From assembly GCF_001425685.1 (NCBI RefSeq), contig NZ_LMCY01000070.1, positions 44,288 through 108,287 on the forward strand: 64,000 nt of DNA, in the 5' to 3' direction. Below the pieces are notes generated by a model. The model was given only the letters and a program-made list of their open reading frames with translations, was not told the origin of the DNA and did no database searches. Each line of letters starts with the position of its first letter. Positions within the stretch are counted from its first letter, which is position 1. Origin of the DNA: Massilia sp. Root335. Its GTDB lineage: Bacteria > Pseudomonadota > Gammaproteobacteria > Burkholderiales > Burkholderiaceae_D. The translations under genes and the position numbers were made by a program. Shown in pieces: positions 39,720-52,011 of the stretch.

Positions 39720-42107
39720 GTGAACCTTTCGCCTTTGCCCCTCGCGGTATTCGTCGTCGACGCGACGGGGGCCATCACGAGCTGGAACCGCGCCTGCGAA
39801 AAGCTGGCGGGCTACGACGCATCCGCTATCCGCAACCGCGGCCTCGACACCATCATCGCCTTCGACGACGCGTCCGCCGTGACGGCCATGCGGGACCGGG
39901 CCAACGCCGATTCGACGGGCGAGCTGATCTGCGCGGACGGCCACCGGGTGCCCGTGCGGGTGACGGTGGCGCCGCAGTCGCTCGATCCCGACCAGCCCGG
40001 CAGTTTCAGCGTGATCATCGTGCCGCGCTCCGGCCTGGCGCCGACCCGCTACGCGCTGATCCAGGACCTGCCCATCGCCGACATCATCGAAGAACTGCCC
40101 TGCGTGTTCTACGTGGTCGACCAGAGCGGTCATCTGCTCCTGTGGAACCACCAGCTGGAAGCGGCGCTCGAACTGTCGAGCGAGGATCTGCCGACGTTTA
40201 ACGTCAAGAATTTCTTCGACGAGCGGGCCCAGGCGGGCATCGTGCAAAAGATCCTGGAAGCATTCGACCGCGGCGCGTCGTCCCACGAAGCGGAAGTCGT
40301 CGGCCGCCAGGGCAAGCGAACGCCGTTCCTGTTCCACTGCGCCCGCGCGAGCCTCGGCAGTTTGCCGGTCGTGTTCGGCACCGGGCTGGACATCTCGGCG
40401 CGCAAGGAAGCCGAGCACGGCCTGCGCGTGCGCGAGCGTGCCATGTATGCGAGCGTCAACGCCATCGTGATCACGTGCTGCGTCGACGCCGACAATATCA
40501 TCGAGTACGTGAATCCCGCGTTCGAACAGATCACGGGCTACACGCTGGCCGAGGTCAAGGGCAAGAATCCGCGCTTCCTGCGCGTCGACGACTGCGACGT
40601 GGAGGAGCGGCAGCGGATCCACGGCGCGCTGGCGCGCCAGGAAAGCGTGCGCGCGATCGTGCGCAACCGGCGCAGGAACGGCGAGATCTTCTGGAACGAC
40701 CTGCGCATCGACCCGGTCGCCAGCATCGACGGCGAGGTCACGCACTTCGTCGCCGTGATCAACGACATCACGGAGGCCCGGCACTACGAGCGCCGGCTGC
40801 AGCACCTGGCGCACCACGACGGGCTCACGGGCCTGGCCAACCGGACCTTGCTGCAGGAGCGCCTGAAGGCCGCGATCGATGCCGCCGCGGCCCACCACAA
40901 GCAGGGCGCGCTCGCCTTCCTCGACCTCGACAACTTCAAGCACATCAACGACACCTTCGGCCACGAAGCCGGCGACGCCGTCCTGCGCGAGATCGCGGCC
41001 CGGCTGCGCGACAGCATGCGCGAGGACGACACGGTGGCGCGGCTGGGCGGCGACGAGTTCGTGCTCGTGATCGCCGAACAGCCCGACGTGGCGCAGCTGG
41101 CCGGGCTCGTCGAGCGCATCCGCCAGAGCGTATCGGCGCCGATCCACGTGGGCGGCAAGGAGATCCTGCCCGGCACGAGCATCGGCGTGAGCCTGTTTCC
41201 CCAGGACGGCCGCACGGTCGACCACATCATGCGCGCCGCCGACGCCGCCATGTACCACGCCAAGACGCTCGGCCGCAACAACGTGCAGTTCTACTCGGTC
41301 GAGCTGAACCAGGTCGTGCACCAGCACCTGCTGCTGGAAGCGAGCCTGGCCCGCGCGATCCGCAACCGCGAGCTGGTGCTCGGCTACCAGCCCAAGGTCG
41401 ACCTGCGCACCGGCAAGGTGGTCGGCGCGGAGGCACTCGTGCGCTGGCAGCATCCGGTCGACGGCATCATTCCGCCGGACGTGTTCATTCCCGTGGCCGA
41501 ACAGACCGGGCTGATCGTCCCGCTCGGCGACTGGGTGCTCGATGAAGCATGCGCCACCTTGCGCACGCTCGGCGCGCTGGGGATCGACGATTTCACGATC
41601 GCGGTGAACCTGTCGGCGCGCCAGTTGCGCCAGCGCCGCTTCGTGCACCGCCTCGCGGACACGCTCGCGCGCTACGGCGTGGCCGCCCACCGCCTGGAAC
41701 TCGAAGTGACGGAAAGCCAGCTGATGGACCACCCGGAGGAAGCGCTCGAAGCGCTGGCCCAGCTCAAGCTGCTGGGCGTGCGCCTGTCGATCGACGACTT
41801 CGGCACGGGCTATTCGAGCCTCAGCCACCTGCAGAAATTCCCCGTCGACTGCATCAAGATCGACCGGTCCTTCCTCGGCGGGTCCACCGACCTCCACAAC
41901 GGCCACGCCGTCATCACGCGCGCCATCATCGCCCTCGGCCACAACCTCAAGCTGCAGGTGATCGCGGAAGGGGTCGAGACGCACGAGCAACTGAAGTTCC
42001 TGCGCGACCACGACTGCGACCAGATGCAGGGCTATTATTTCAGCGCCGCCATCGCGCAGGACGGGTTGCAGGAGATGCTGCGGCGCGATACCCGCCTCGC
42101 GCTGTAG
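39720..42107 (+). CDS. PAS-GGDEF-EAL c-di-GMP signalling protein
   Basis: The 795-residue cytoplasmic protein has PAS domains at about 1-110, 125-230 and 240-360 (e.g. LAVFVVDATGAITSWNRACE; FEQITGYTLAEVKGKNPRFL). A GGDEF domain follows, with an intact GGDEF near 443, then an EAL domain with EAL at 571-573, ELEVTESQLM and DDFGTGYSSL. EAL key motifs are intact, so phosphodiesterase activity is likely; the GGDEF half may be active or regulatory. I favour the GTG start at 39720, with AGGAGG five bases upstream, over an ATG at 39660. It is convergent with a second c-di-GMP protein 17 bases away. Confidence 0.88.
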   Translation: MNLSPLPLAVFVVDATGAITSWNRACEKLAGYDASAIRNRGLDTIIAFDDASAVTAMRDRANADSTGELICADGHRVPVRVTVAPQSLDPDQPGSFSVIIVPRSGLAPTRYALIQDLPIADIIEELPCVFYVVDQSGHLLLWNHQLEAALELSSEDLPTFNVKNFFDERAQAGIVQKILEAFDRGASSHEAEVVGRQGKRTPFLFHCARASLGSLPVVFGTGLDISARKEAEHGLRVRERAMYASVNAIVITCCVDADNIIEYVNPAFEQITGYTLAEVKGKNPRFLRVDDCDVEERQRIHGALARQESVRAIVRNRRRNGEIFWNDLRIDPVASIDGEVTHFVAVINDITEARHYERRLQHLAHHDGLTGLANRTLLQERLKAAIDAAAAHHKQGALAFLDLDNFKHINDTFGHEAGDAVLREIAARLRDSMREDDTVARLGGDEFVLVIAEQPDVAQLAGLVERIRQSVSAPIHVGGKEILPGTSIGVSLFPQDGRTVDHIMRAADAAMYHAKTLGRNNVQFYSVELNQVVHQHLLLEASLARAIRNRELVLGYQPKVDLRTGKVVGAEALVRWQHPVDGIIPPDVFIPVAEQTGLIVPLGDWVLDEACATLRTLGALGIDDFTIAVNLSARQLRQRRFVHRLADTLARYGVAAHRLELEVTESQLMDHPEEALEALAQLKLLGVRLSIDDFGTGYSSLSHLQKFPVDCIKIDRSFLGGSTDLHNGHAVITRAIIALGHNLKLQVIAEGVETHEQLKFLRDHDCDQMQGYYFSAAIAQDGLQEMLRRDTRLAL

Positions 42108-42124
42108 CCGGCGCCGGCGGCGGG

Positions 42125-44797
<2,673 letters not shown>

Positions 44798-45025
44798 GGC
44801 CGTTCCGGAAATATGAACGGCGGCGGGGCAGGGGCCGCAAAAGAAGGCGCCGTCGGGGATTGGGACGGACGCCAGTGAGGAATCGTAACACGTAATGCCT
44901 AACAGAAAGTTCAGCGATTGGGCGAATTGTGGCGCGCCGGCTACGTTGCAGTTCACATATCGGCGCGGCCGCAACAGAGTAAAATGGAGGTCCGCGCAAC
45001 TTTCCTGGCAAAGGACTACCGACCC

Positions 45026-45319
45026 ATGGCGCCGATCGATCTCACCGGTTATGACCTGGCCGAACTGAAAGGTTTGTACTTCGATATCGGACAGGAGCTC
45101 CAGCGCCGCGTCCGCGAGGAGCGCGAACAGGCGCGCGCCCGCATCCACGCGCTCGCGGCGGACGCGGGCATCCCGCTGGACGCGCTCGTGCAGAAGGCCT
45201 TGCCGCGCTACCGCAACCCGGCCGACAGCGGCCAGACCTGGACGGGGCGCGGACGCCAGCCGCGCTGGATCGCCGAGGCGCTGGCCAGCGGGCGGTCGCT
45301 GGACGAGTTCAAGATCTGA
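45026..45319 (+). CDS. H-NS family nucleoid protein (small paralogue)
   Basis: The 97-residue protein has an N-terminal helical oligomerisation region (LAELKGLYFDIGQELQRRVR and following). The C-terminal H-NS DNA-binding core is PRYRNPADSGQTWTGRGRQP followed by RWIAEALASGRSLDEFKI. The TWTGRGRQPRW block is the AT-hook-like minor-groove reader. The length is right for betaproteobacterial H-NS paralogues. I place the start at 45026, with AAGGA upstream; a longer in-frame reading is less likely. The short type often acts as a regulator of transferred or AT-rich DNA. Confidence 0.88.
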   Translation: MAPIDLTGYDLAELKGLYFDIGQELQRRVREEREQARARIHALAADAGIPLDALVQKALPRYRNPADSGQTWTGRGRQPRWIAEALASGRSLDEFKI

Positions 45320-45350
45320 ATTTCAGGCAGGCGCCGCCCGGCGGCAGGGT

Positions 45351-45369
45351 CTATATCGGAACTGTATAG
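45351..45369. promoter_or_regulatory. Inverted repeat upstream of dgoD
   Basis: CTATA (45351-45355) and TATAG (45365-45369) flank a 9-base spacer, 56 bases before the dgoD start. The AT-rich dyad stands out in a GC-rich background and could be an operator or a promoter -10 region. It has the same TATAT-N8-TATA layout as the site at 63475-63495. Confidence 0.4.
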
Positions 45370-45424
45370 GTCTCCCGCGATTGCGCATGCATGCGACGGC
45401 ACGACCGCGGCTACACTGGCCGCC

Positions 45425-46573
45425 ATGAAAATCACCCGACTCACCACCTACCGCGTCCCGCCGCGCTGGATGCTGCTCAAGATCGAGACCGACGAGGGCG
45501 TCAGCGGCTGGGGCGAACCCGTCATCGAGGGCCGCGCGCGCACCGTCGAGGCGGCCGTGCACGAGCTGTCCGACTACCTGGTCGGCAAGGACCCCGCGCG
45601 GATCAACGATCTGTGGCAGACGATGTACCGCGCCGGCTTCTACCGCGGCGGGCCGATCCTGATGAGCGCAATCGCCGGCATCGACCAGGCGCTGTGGGAC
45701 ATCAAGGGCAAGGTGCTGGGGCAGCCGGTCTACGAGCTGCTGGGTGGCCTCGTGCGCGACCGGATGAAGACGTACAGCTGGGTCGGCGGCGACCGTCCGG
45801 CCGAGCTGATCGCCGGCATCCAGGCGCTGCGCGAAGCCGGCTTCGATACGTTCAAGATGAACGGCACGGAGGAACTGGGCATCGTCGACAGCGCGCGCAA
45901 GGTCGACCAGGCCGTCGCCCGCGTGGCCGAAGTGCGTTCGAAATTCGGCTACGAGATCGAGTTCGGCGTCGACTTCCACGGACGCGTGTCGGCGCCGATG
46001 GCGAAGGTGCTGCTGCGCGAACTGGAGCCGTTCCGCCCGCTGTTCGTCGAGGAGCCGGTGCTGGCCGAGCAGGACGAGTACTATCGCGCGCTGGCCGACG
46101 CCACCGCGATTCCGCTGGCGGCGGGCGAGCGCATGTACTCGCGCTTCGACTTCAAGCGCGTGTTCGACCGGGGCGGCCTGGCCATCGTCCAGCCCGACCT
46201 GTCGCACGCGGGCGGCATCACGGAGTGCGTCAAGATCGCCGCGATGGCCGAGGCGCACGACATCGCGTTCGCACCGCATTGCCCGCTCGGGCCGGTGGCG
46301 CTGGCGTCCTGCCTGCAGGTCGACTTCGTCGCCCACAACGCCGTGCTGCAGGAGCAGAGCATGGGCATCCACTACAACCAGGGCGCGGAGCTGCTGGATT
46401 ATGTGAAGAACAAGGACGATTTCCGCTTGAGCAGCGGCTGGATCCGGCCGCTGCCGAAGCCCGGCCTCGGCGTGGAGATCGACGAGGAACGCGTGATCGA
46501 GGCGAGCCGCCAGGCACCGGACTGGCGCAATCCCGTCTGGCGCCACGCCGACGGCAGCGTCGCGGAGTGGTAG
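45425..46573 (+). CDS. dgoD: D-galactonate dehydratase (enolase superfamily)
   Basis: The 382-residue enzyme has exactly the length of E. coli DgoD and its active-site set: Asp183 and His185 in VDFHGR, Glu209 in FVEEPVL, and His285 in APHCPLG. The N-terminal capping domain begins MKITRLTTYRVPPRW. It dehydrates D-galactonate to 2-keto-3-deoxygalactonate in the De Ley-Doudoroff route. It is followed by an SDR gene and, past a KAP NTPase on the other strand, by dgoK and dgoA. Confidence 0.94.
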   Translation: MKITRLTTYRVPPRWMLLKIETDEGVSGWGEPVIEGRARTVEAAVHELSDYLVGKDPARINDLWQTMYRAGFYRGGPILMSAIAGIDQALWDIKGKVLGQPVYELLGGLVRDRMKTYSWVGGDRPAELIAGIQALREAGFDTFKMNGTEELGIVDSARKVDQAVARVAEVRSKFGYEIEFGVDFHGRVSAPMAKVLLRELEPFRPLFVEEPVLAEQDEYYRALADATAIPLAAGERMYSRFDFKRVFDRGGLAIVQPDLSHAGGITECVKIAAMAEAHDIAFAPHCPLGPVALASCLQVDFVAHNAVLQEQSMGIHYNQGAELLDYVKNKDDFRLSSGWIRPLPKPGLGVEIDEERVIEASRQAPDWRNPVWRHADGSVAEW

Positions 46574-46594
46574 ACCTGCGGGCCCGTGGTGTAC

Positions 46595-46621
46595 GATGCA
46601 TGGTATATAAAAACATGCATC
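46595..46621. promoter_or_regulatory. Perfect 8-bp inverted repeat between dgoD and the SDR gene
   Basis: GATGCATG (46595-46602) and CATGCATC (46614-46621) are exact reverse complements around an 11-base AT-rich spacer (GTATATAAAAA). It lies 22 bases before the SDR start. The TATA-like spacer suggests an operator overlapping a -10 box. It is a good candidate for control by the LysR regulator at 50080 or another regulator. Confidence 0.6.
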
Positions 46622-46643
46622 ACCGGGGAAGCGGCAGGAAGCG

Positions 46644-47417
46644 ATGAACGGACGACTCGAAGGGAAGGTGGCGATCGTCACCGGCTCCACCATGGGCATC
46701 GGCGCGGCCGTCGCGCGCCGGTTTGCGCGCGAAGGCGCGCGCGTGGTCATCAACAGCCACGTGATCGATGCCGCCGCGCGGGCGCTGCAGGAGGAACTGG
46801 GCAGTGCGCGCAGCCTGTTCGTGCAGGCCGACATCACCGACAGCGCCGCGGTGGAACGCCTGGCCGGGCGCGCGCTGGCGCACTTCGGACGCATCGACAT
46901 CCTCGTCAACAATGCGGGCGTGAACGTATTCGCCGACCCGCTCGAACTGGACACGGAAGGCTGGCGGCGCTGCCTGGGGCTCGACCTGGAAGGCGCCTGG
47001 AACGCCTGCCGCGCCGTGCTGCCGGCGATGCTGGCGCAAGGCGGCGGCAGCATCGTGAACATCGCGTCCGTGCACGGCCACAAGATCATCAAGGGCTGTT
47101 TTCCGTATCCCGTCGCGAAGCACGGGCTGATCGGGCTCACGCGTTCGCTCGGCGTCGAGTACGCGGCGCGCGGCATCCGCGTGAATTCGATCTCGCCGGG
47201 CCTGATCCTGACCGAGCGCATCGAGGCGTGGCTGGCCGGCTTCCCCGATCCGGAAGCGGAACGCCGGCGCCAGGCCGCGCTGCTGCCGTGCGGCTGGATC
47301 GGCGAACCGGACGACGTCGCCAACGCGGCGCTGTTCCTCGCCAGCGACGAAGCGCGGTTCGTGAACGCGACCGACCTGCTGGTGGACGGCGGCCGGAGCC
47401 AGGTCTATCACGATTGA
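46644..47417 (+). CDS. Short-chain dehydrogenase, probable D-galactose 1-dehydrogenase
   Basis: The 257-residue SDR has TGSTMGIG (about 13-20), NNAGVNVFAD (NAG near 90), the catalytic-type Ser region IVNIASVHGHK and the YPVAK pair. The C-terminal VNATDLLVDGGRSQVYHD is typical of the glucose/galactose-dehydrogenase-like group. As the neighbour of dgoD it probably oxidises galactose (or arabinose/fucose) to its lactone or acid, giving substrate for DgoD. No lactonase was found. The 3' end overlaps the KAP gene by 10 bases, convergently. Confidence 0.75.
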   Translation: MNGRLEGKVAIVTGSTMGIGAAVARRFAREGARVVINSHVIDAAARALQEELGSARSLFVQADITDSAAVERLAGRALAHFGRIDILVNNAGVNVFADPLELDTEGWRRCLGLDLEGAWNACRAVLPAMLAQGGGSIVNIASVHGHKIIKGCFPYPVAKHGLIGLTRSLGVEYAARGIRVNSISPGLILTERIEAWLAGFPDPEAERRRQAALLPCGWIGEPDDVANAALFLASDEARFVNATDLLVDGGRSQVYHD

Positions 47418-49912
47418 GCGGCGGACAACCGCATATCGCCGAGGACCTTGTCGACCAGTGAGCGCGCGAGCGACTGGTTGATGCTTTGCGCCCGCCGCGC
47501 CGCGGCCAGTTCGTCGAAGGCGCCGCGGTCGTCGGCTTGCCGCGTCGCCGCCTCGTCCAGGCGCGACGTAAAGATGCACACGACGGCGGCGAGGAACTGC
47601 AGGTAGGTCGCGAGCTCCTCGTTCAGGGCCAGCACGGTGGCGTCCTGCGCCGGCTGGGGCGCAGGCGCCGCGCGGAACCAGCGCCGTCGCGCGGGCGCCG
47701 GCGGCAGCAGCGCGCGGTGGCTGTCGTACAACGCCGCGGCCGTGGGCGCGACGCTGGCGATGCGGTGCACCTGCAGCAGCAAGGCCGCGCGGTCCGGGGA
47801 CGGCGGCAACCGCTCCGCCAGCGTGCGGAACGCCGCGACCTTGGCGCCGATCTCCGCCTCGACCAGCCGCTTGGCCACGTCGTCGAGCGCGACGGGCGTG
47901 TTGCCGCCCGCGTCCTTGGCGGCACGCACCAGGTCCCGCAGCGTCCGGACCAGCTCGCGCGCCAGTCCGGCCGACATGACGTGGCACAGGGCCTGGAACT
48001 GGACCGGCAGCGCCACGATGCGTTCTTCCAGCAGGCGCCGCGATTGGGTGAACCGCAGATGGTCGACGATGACCACGTCGTCGAACGCGGAGTCGAAGGC
48101 ATCGCGGAACGGGAGCCCGCGGCGCTCGAACTGGCTCATCGCGTTTTCGGAGACGGAGACGAGGAAAAACACGTTGTAGACGCCGAACACGACCTTGATA
48201 TCGTTGAGGAAGCGCTGCGCCTTCTCGTCCGATTCGATCTTGTCGAGCTCATCGATGCCGATCACCACGGTGTCGCGCGCGGCGACCTTGGCGAGGAACC
48301 GTTTGTAGGCGTCGACCAGCTCGGGCAGGGTGAGTTGCTGCTGCGCCAGCGAGCGGGCCTGCGTGAGCGAGCCTTCGACGCCCAGCGGCATCTTCAGCGC
48401 GCCGGTCCAGCCCAGCGTATAGCTCTGCTGGAACTTGATCTCCTGCAGCCAGTTCAACGCTTCCTGCACGATGTCCGACGGCGGCAACGCGTCGGCCTGC
48501 GGCGTCAACGCCCGGCGGATCGAGGCATGCCAGCGCAGCAACCGGCGCCAGGGCAGCTCGAACCTGCGCGGCGCGTCCTCGGCGGGAGACGGGTTCGCGG
48601 CCGGGACGCGGGCGGGCATGGTCCGGTGCGCGCGGATCGTCACGGCCACGAGCGCCACCCCGCCGCCGCACAGCAGCGCGAGCGATGCGCCCAGCAGGCT
48701 GGCGGGCGTCAGGCCCAGCTCCGCGGCGACCGATAGCCGCTGGGGCGGGGCGGCGCCGGCCGCTGCCGCCGCCGCGACCGGCGATCCGGCCGGTACGGCG
48801 GCCGGCCCGTAAGCGCGTCCGATGGCCCACGCAACGCCGATGCTCCAGACGATCGCGCCGGCGAGCAACGCCGTCAGCGCCGCGGTGAACAAGGCGCGCC
48901 ACACCTCGGCCCCCGAGGCGAGCGCCGGCGCCACATGCCGTTTCCAGTCGGTGCGCTCGTAGCCGGGCGCCAGGCGTTCGATGGTGCGGTGGCACAGCGA
49001 GGCGAACAGATGCAGCAGGAAATCCCGCGTCTGGTAATCGACCGGGGCGGCGGTCAGCACGGTCAGGACGTCGCGGTTTCCCAGCCTGGTCTGGCGGTCG
49101 TCGCAGACCCACTGCAGCAGGGTGGACTTGCCGGCGCCCCGCGGGCCAGCCACGCCGATGGCCCCGCCGGTGAGGTTTTCCAGCATGAACATCAGGTTGG
49201 CGTAGGCGGGCGTGCGGACCATCTGGCTGCGCTGGATGGCCGCCTCCAGCGTGAAGTCGGCGACGAAACCGTGCTCCGTCCGGTAGACGGGACGGAGCCG
49301 CTCGTTGATGACCTTGCGCCAGACGTGCGCCGCCGCGTCGACGCCGCGCTGGCGCAGCTTGACCCTGATGGCGTCGATGCGGGCCTGGGTGCCGGCGATG
49401 TCGAGGGTGCCGCGCAAATTGACCTGTTCTTTCTTGACGTTGGCGTCGTGGCGGGACGAAAACCAGATCCAGAGGGCGTGGACGACGGCGATCACGGCCG
49501 CGATGCCGGCCACCAGCGGCCAGCCGCCGGCCGCGAGCAGCGTGGTCCAGGGCAGTCCGAAGCTGGTGAAAAAGATGGCGTTGATCGGATAGACGACCAG
49601 GAAGGCCACCCACCATAATGTGACCAGCGTGCCGCTGCCGTAATAGACGATCGCGAAGCCGAGAGGCTTCTTCCAGCCGGCCGACCGGACCTTCTCGCTG
49701 TCGTCCGCGCGCTGCTTCAGCAATTCGTTCCACGTCGCGAACTCGTCGCGCGCCGCATCTTCGATCTCGTCGCGGCCTTTCAGTACCGCTTGCAGCACGC
49801 GCCGCTTCGGCGCATCCTCGAGCCCGTCGACGGCGTCGGCGATGTCCTGGTTCGCCTTTTTCGCATCCTCGACAACGCCAAGCAATAAATCGTCGCTCCA
49901 CTGGCCGGCCAT
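47408..49912 (-). CDS. KAP-family P-loop membrane NTPase
   Basis: The 834-residue protein has two N-terminal membrane segments (about 90-150), the Walker A motif GPRGAGKST (about 256-264), and then a further pair of membrane helices (about 335-425; TALLAGAIVWSIGVAWAIG and LLGASLALLCGGGVALVAV) before Walker B VVIGIDELDKI (Asp554). Membrane helices inserted between Walker A and B are the KAP hallmark. Other KAP proteins include PifA, which excludes phage T7. The C-terminus (about 640-834) is a helical region with a proline-rich patch. GGAGG supports the start. It lies oddly between the two halves of the dgo set, on the opposite strand. Confidence 0.8.
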   Translation of the reverse strand: MAGQWSDDLLLGVVEDAKKANQDIADAVDGLEDAPKRRVLQAVLKGRDEIEDAARDEFATWNELLKQRADDSEKVRSAGWKKPLGFAIVYYGSGTLVTLWWVAFLVVYPINAIFFTSFGLPWTTLLAAGGWPLVAGIAAVIAVVHALWIWFSSRHDANVKKEQVNLRGTLDIAGTQARIDAIRVKLRQRGVDAAAHVWRKVINERLRPVYRTEHGFVADFTLEAAIQRSQMVRTPAYANLMFMLENLTGGAIGVAGPRGAGKSTLLQWVCDDRQTRLGNRDVLTVLTAAPVDYQTRDFLLHLFASLCHRTIERLAPGYERTDWKRHVAPALASGAEVWRALFTAALTALLAGAIVWSIGVAWAIGRAYGPAAVPAGSPVAAAAAAGAAPPQRLSVAAELGLTPASLLGASLALLCGGGVALVAVTIRAHRTMPARVPAANPSPAEDAPRRFELPWRRLLRWHASIRRALTPQADALPPSDIVQEALNWLQEIKFQQSYTLGWTGALKMPLGVEGSLTQARSLAQQQLTLPELVDAYKRFLAKVAARDTVVIGIDELDKIESDEKAQRFLNDIKVVFGVYNVFFLVSVSENAMSQFERRGLPFRDAFDSAFDDVVIVDHLRFTQSRRLLEERIVALPVQFQALCHVMSAGLARELVRTLRDLVRAAKDAGGNTPVALDDVAKRLVEAEIGAKVAAFRTLAERLPPSPDRAALLLQVHRIASVAPTAAALYDSHRALLPPAPARRRWFRAAPAPQPAQDATVLALNEELATYLQFLAAVVCIFTSRLDEAATRQADDRGAFDELAAARRAQSINQSLARSLVDKVLGDMRLSAAQS

Positions 49913-50079
49913 GGGGTGCCTCCCGAAGTTGGTGCTGCGTGATGGTGGATTCATTGTCGCACGAGGTCGCCGGCACCAGCGTCCGGCAACGCCGGAGGCG
50001 TGCGGCGCCGATGTTGTTTGACCCTGAACGGATGGGCAACTATCATTACGGAAACTTACGAGGCCCACGCCGCACCGCC

Positions 50080-51054
50080 ATGTCCGATCCCCGTTCCGAC
50101 CGCTTCGTCCGCGCCTACCTCAAGACGCGCCACCTCGTCCTGCTCGTCGAACTGGGCAGGCACGGGTCGATCATGCAGGCCGCCCAGGCCGCGAACCTGA
50201 CCCAGCCGGCCGCGTCGAAGCTGCTCGGCGAGCTGGAACATGCGCTGGGCGTCACCCTGTTCGAGCGCCTGCCGCGCGGCGTCGAGCCGACGTGGTACGG
50301 CAAGGTGCTGATCCGCCGCGCCGGCGCCTCGCTGGCGGAGATGGACGCCGCCTACCAGGAAGTGATGGAACTGATGTCCGGCCTGCGCGGGCGGGTCGCG
50401 GTCGGCGCCATCCTGACGCCGTCGACGACGCTGGTGCCCGCCGCCGTCACCCTGCTCAAGACGCGGCATGCGCGCCTGAACGTGTCGATCGAAGTCAACA
50501 GCAGCAAGCAGCTGGTCGAGCACCTGCGCGCGGGCGACCTGGACATCGTGATCGGCCGCGTCGTCGACGGCGCCATCGCCGACGAATTCCATTTCGAGCC
50601 GATCACCGACGAGCCGCACTGCCTGATCGTGCGCGCCGGCCACCCGCTGCTGGGCGCGCGCGGCCTCGACCTGGCCGACCTGGCGCGCCAGGCGTGGATC
50701 GTGCCGCCGGCCGGCAGCATGGTGCGCGACCGGATCGCGTCGCTGTTCCTCACGCAGGGGCTGGAGCAGCCGGCGGAAACGGTGTCGACGGCCGAACTGC
50801 CGGTCGTGACGACGCTGCTGCTGGGCAGCGACATGGTGGCGCCGATGTCGGTGGAACTGGTCAAGCCGTATCTGGACAACGGCCTGCTGGCCGTGCTGCC
50901 GTACGAGCTGAACCTGCGCATGGACGTCTACGGCATCATCACCCGGCGCCACCACCAGCTGTCGCCGGCGGCGGAAGCGATGCTGGGCGCGCTGCGCGAG
51001 ACGGCCACGCGCCCCAAGCCGACGGCGCGCGTCACGTATATCAAATCGGGATAG
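50080..51054 (+). CDS. LysR-family regulator beside the dgo genes (GbpR-like)
   Basis: The 324-residue protein has a LysR winged HTH (about 15-75; HLVLLVELGRHGSIMQAAQA, NLTQPAASKLLGELEHALG) and a two-lobe effector domain (about 100-305; VAVGAILTPSTTLVPAAVTLLK). It is followed in 54 bases by dgoK, so it likely controls galactose/galactonate use. The overall look recalls GbpR-type galactose regulators of related bacteria, though that is an impression. The palindrome at 46595-46621 is a plausible target. The start is ATG 50080, with no strong site upstream. Confidence 0.8.
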   Translation: MSDPRSDRFVRAYLKTRHLVLLVELGRHGSIMQAAQAANLTQPAASKLLGELEHALGVTLFERLPRGVEPTWYGKVLIRRAGASLAEMDAAYQEVMELMSGLRGRVAVGAILTPSTTLVPAAVTLLKTRHARLNVSIEVNSSKQLVEHLRAGDLDIVIGRVVDGAIADEFHFEPITDEPHCLIVRAGHPLLGARGLDLADLARQAWIVPPAGSMVRDRIASLFLTQGLEQPAETVSTAELPVVTTLLLGSDMVAPMSVELVKPYLDNGLLAVLPYELNLRMDVYGIITRRHHQLSPAAEAMLGALRETATRPKPTARVTYIKSG

Positions 51055-51108
51055 CAGGGCGCGCACACGCGATGGGTCGGCGCGGCGCATAGCGGGTAGC
51101 ATGGCGCC

Positions 51109-52011
51109 ATGGATACCTGCGCGCCGACTTCGACCCGCCGCCTGCTCGGCATCGACTGGGGCACGAGCAACCGCCGCGCCTACCTCGTCGATGCGGCGGG
51201 CACCCGCCTGGCCGAACGGGCCGACGACCAGGGCATGCTGGCGGCGCGGCCCGATTTCGCCGGTTCGTTCGCACGGCTGCTGGCGGCCATGGACGTCGAT
51301 GCCGACGTTCCCGTCGTCGCCTCCGGCATGGTGGGCAGCGCCCAGGGCTGGCGCGACATCCCTTATCTCGACATCGGCGTGCCGCTGGAAGCGCTGCCGG
51401 ACTGCCTCGTTTGCATCGACGACCCGCGCGCCGGGCGGCCCTGCCTGATCGTGCCCGGCTACGCCCAGCGCGGCGCACACGTGGACGTGATGCGCGGCGA
51501 AGAAACCCAGCTGCTGGGCGCCGTGGCGCTGGGCCGGCGCGACGGCTGGTTCGTCCTGCCCGGCACGCACAGCAAATGGGTGCTCGTCGAAGACGGCATC
51601 ATGCGCCGCATCGCCACGTTCATGACGGGCGAGCTGTTCGCGACGCTGTCCGCGCACGGCACGCTGGCGCCGCTGATGACGGGTGACGACGACGACGCGG
51701 CCTTCGTCGCCGGCCTGGACGAAGCCCGCCTTGGCGCGCCGCTGTCGAACGCGCTGTTCGGCGTGCGGGCCCGCGTCGTCACGGGCGCCATGCCCGCCGC
51801 GCAGGCGCGGTCGTTCGTGAGCGGCCTGCTCGTCGGCGCGGAATTCGTCGCGGCCGGGCGCGCCGCGCCGCTGACCTGCATCGGGTCGCCGGCGCTGCAG
51901 GCCCGCTACGCGCGCGCGGCAGGCCATTTCGGCGTGACGCTCGCCGGGCTCGATCCGGACCGCGTGTATTGCGCCGCGCTGGCGCGCTTCCTGGACCGGA
52001 TACCCTCATGA
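51109..52011 (+). CDS. dgoK: 2-dehydro-3-deoxygalactonokinase
   Basis: The 300-residue sugar kinase of the DgoK family has LLGIDWGTSNRRAYLVDAAG at the N-terminus (phosphate-binding), VVASGMVGSAQGWRDIPYLD, IVPGYAQRGAHVDVMRGEET, and FVLPGTHSKWVLVEDG. It phosphorylates 2-keto-3-deoxygalactonate with ATP. The stop overlaps the dgoA start by ATGA, so the two are translationally coupled. Confidence 0.92.
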   Translation: MDTCAPTSTRRLLGIDWGTSNRRAYLVDAAGTRLAERADDQGMLAARPDFAGSFARLLAAMDVDADVPVVASGMVGSAQGWRDIPYLDIGVPLEALPDCLVCIDDPRAGRPCLIVPGYAQRGAHVDVMRGEETQLLGAVALGRRDGWFVLPGTHSKWVLVEDGIMRRIATFMTGELFATLSAHGTLAPLMTGDDDDAAFVAGLDEARLGAPLSNALFGVRARVVTGAMPAAQARSFVSGLLVGAEFVAAGRAAPLTCIGSPALQARYARAAGHFGVTLAGLDPDRVYCAALARFLDRIPS

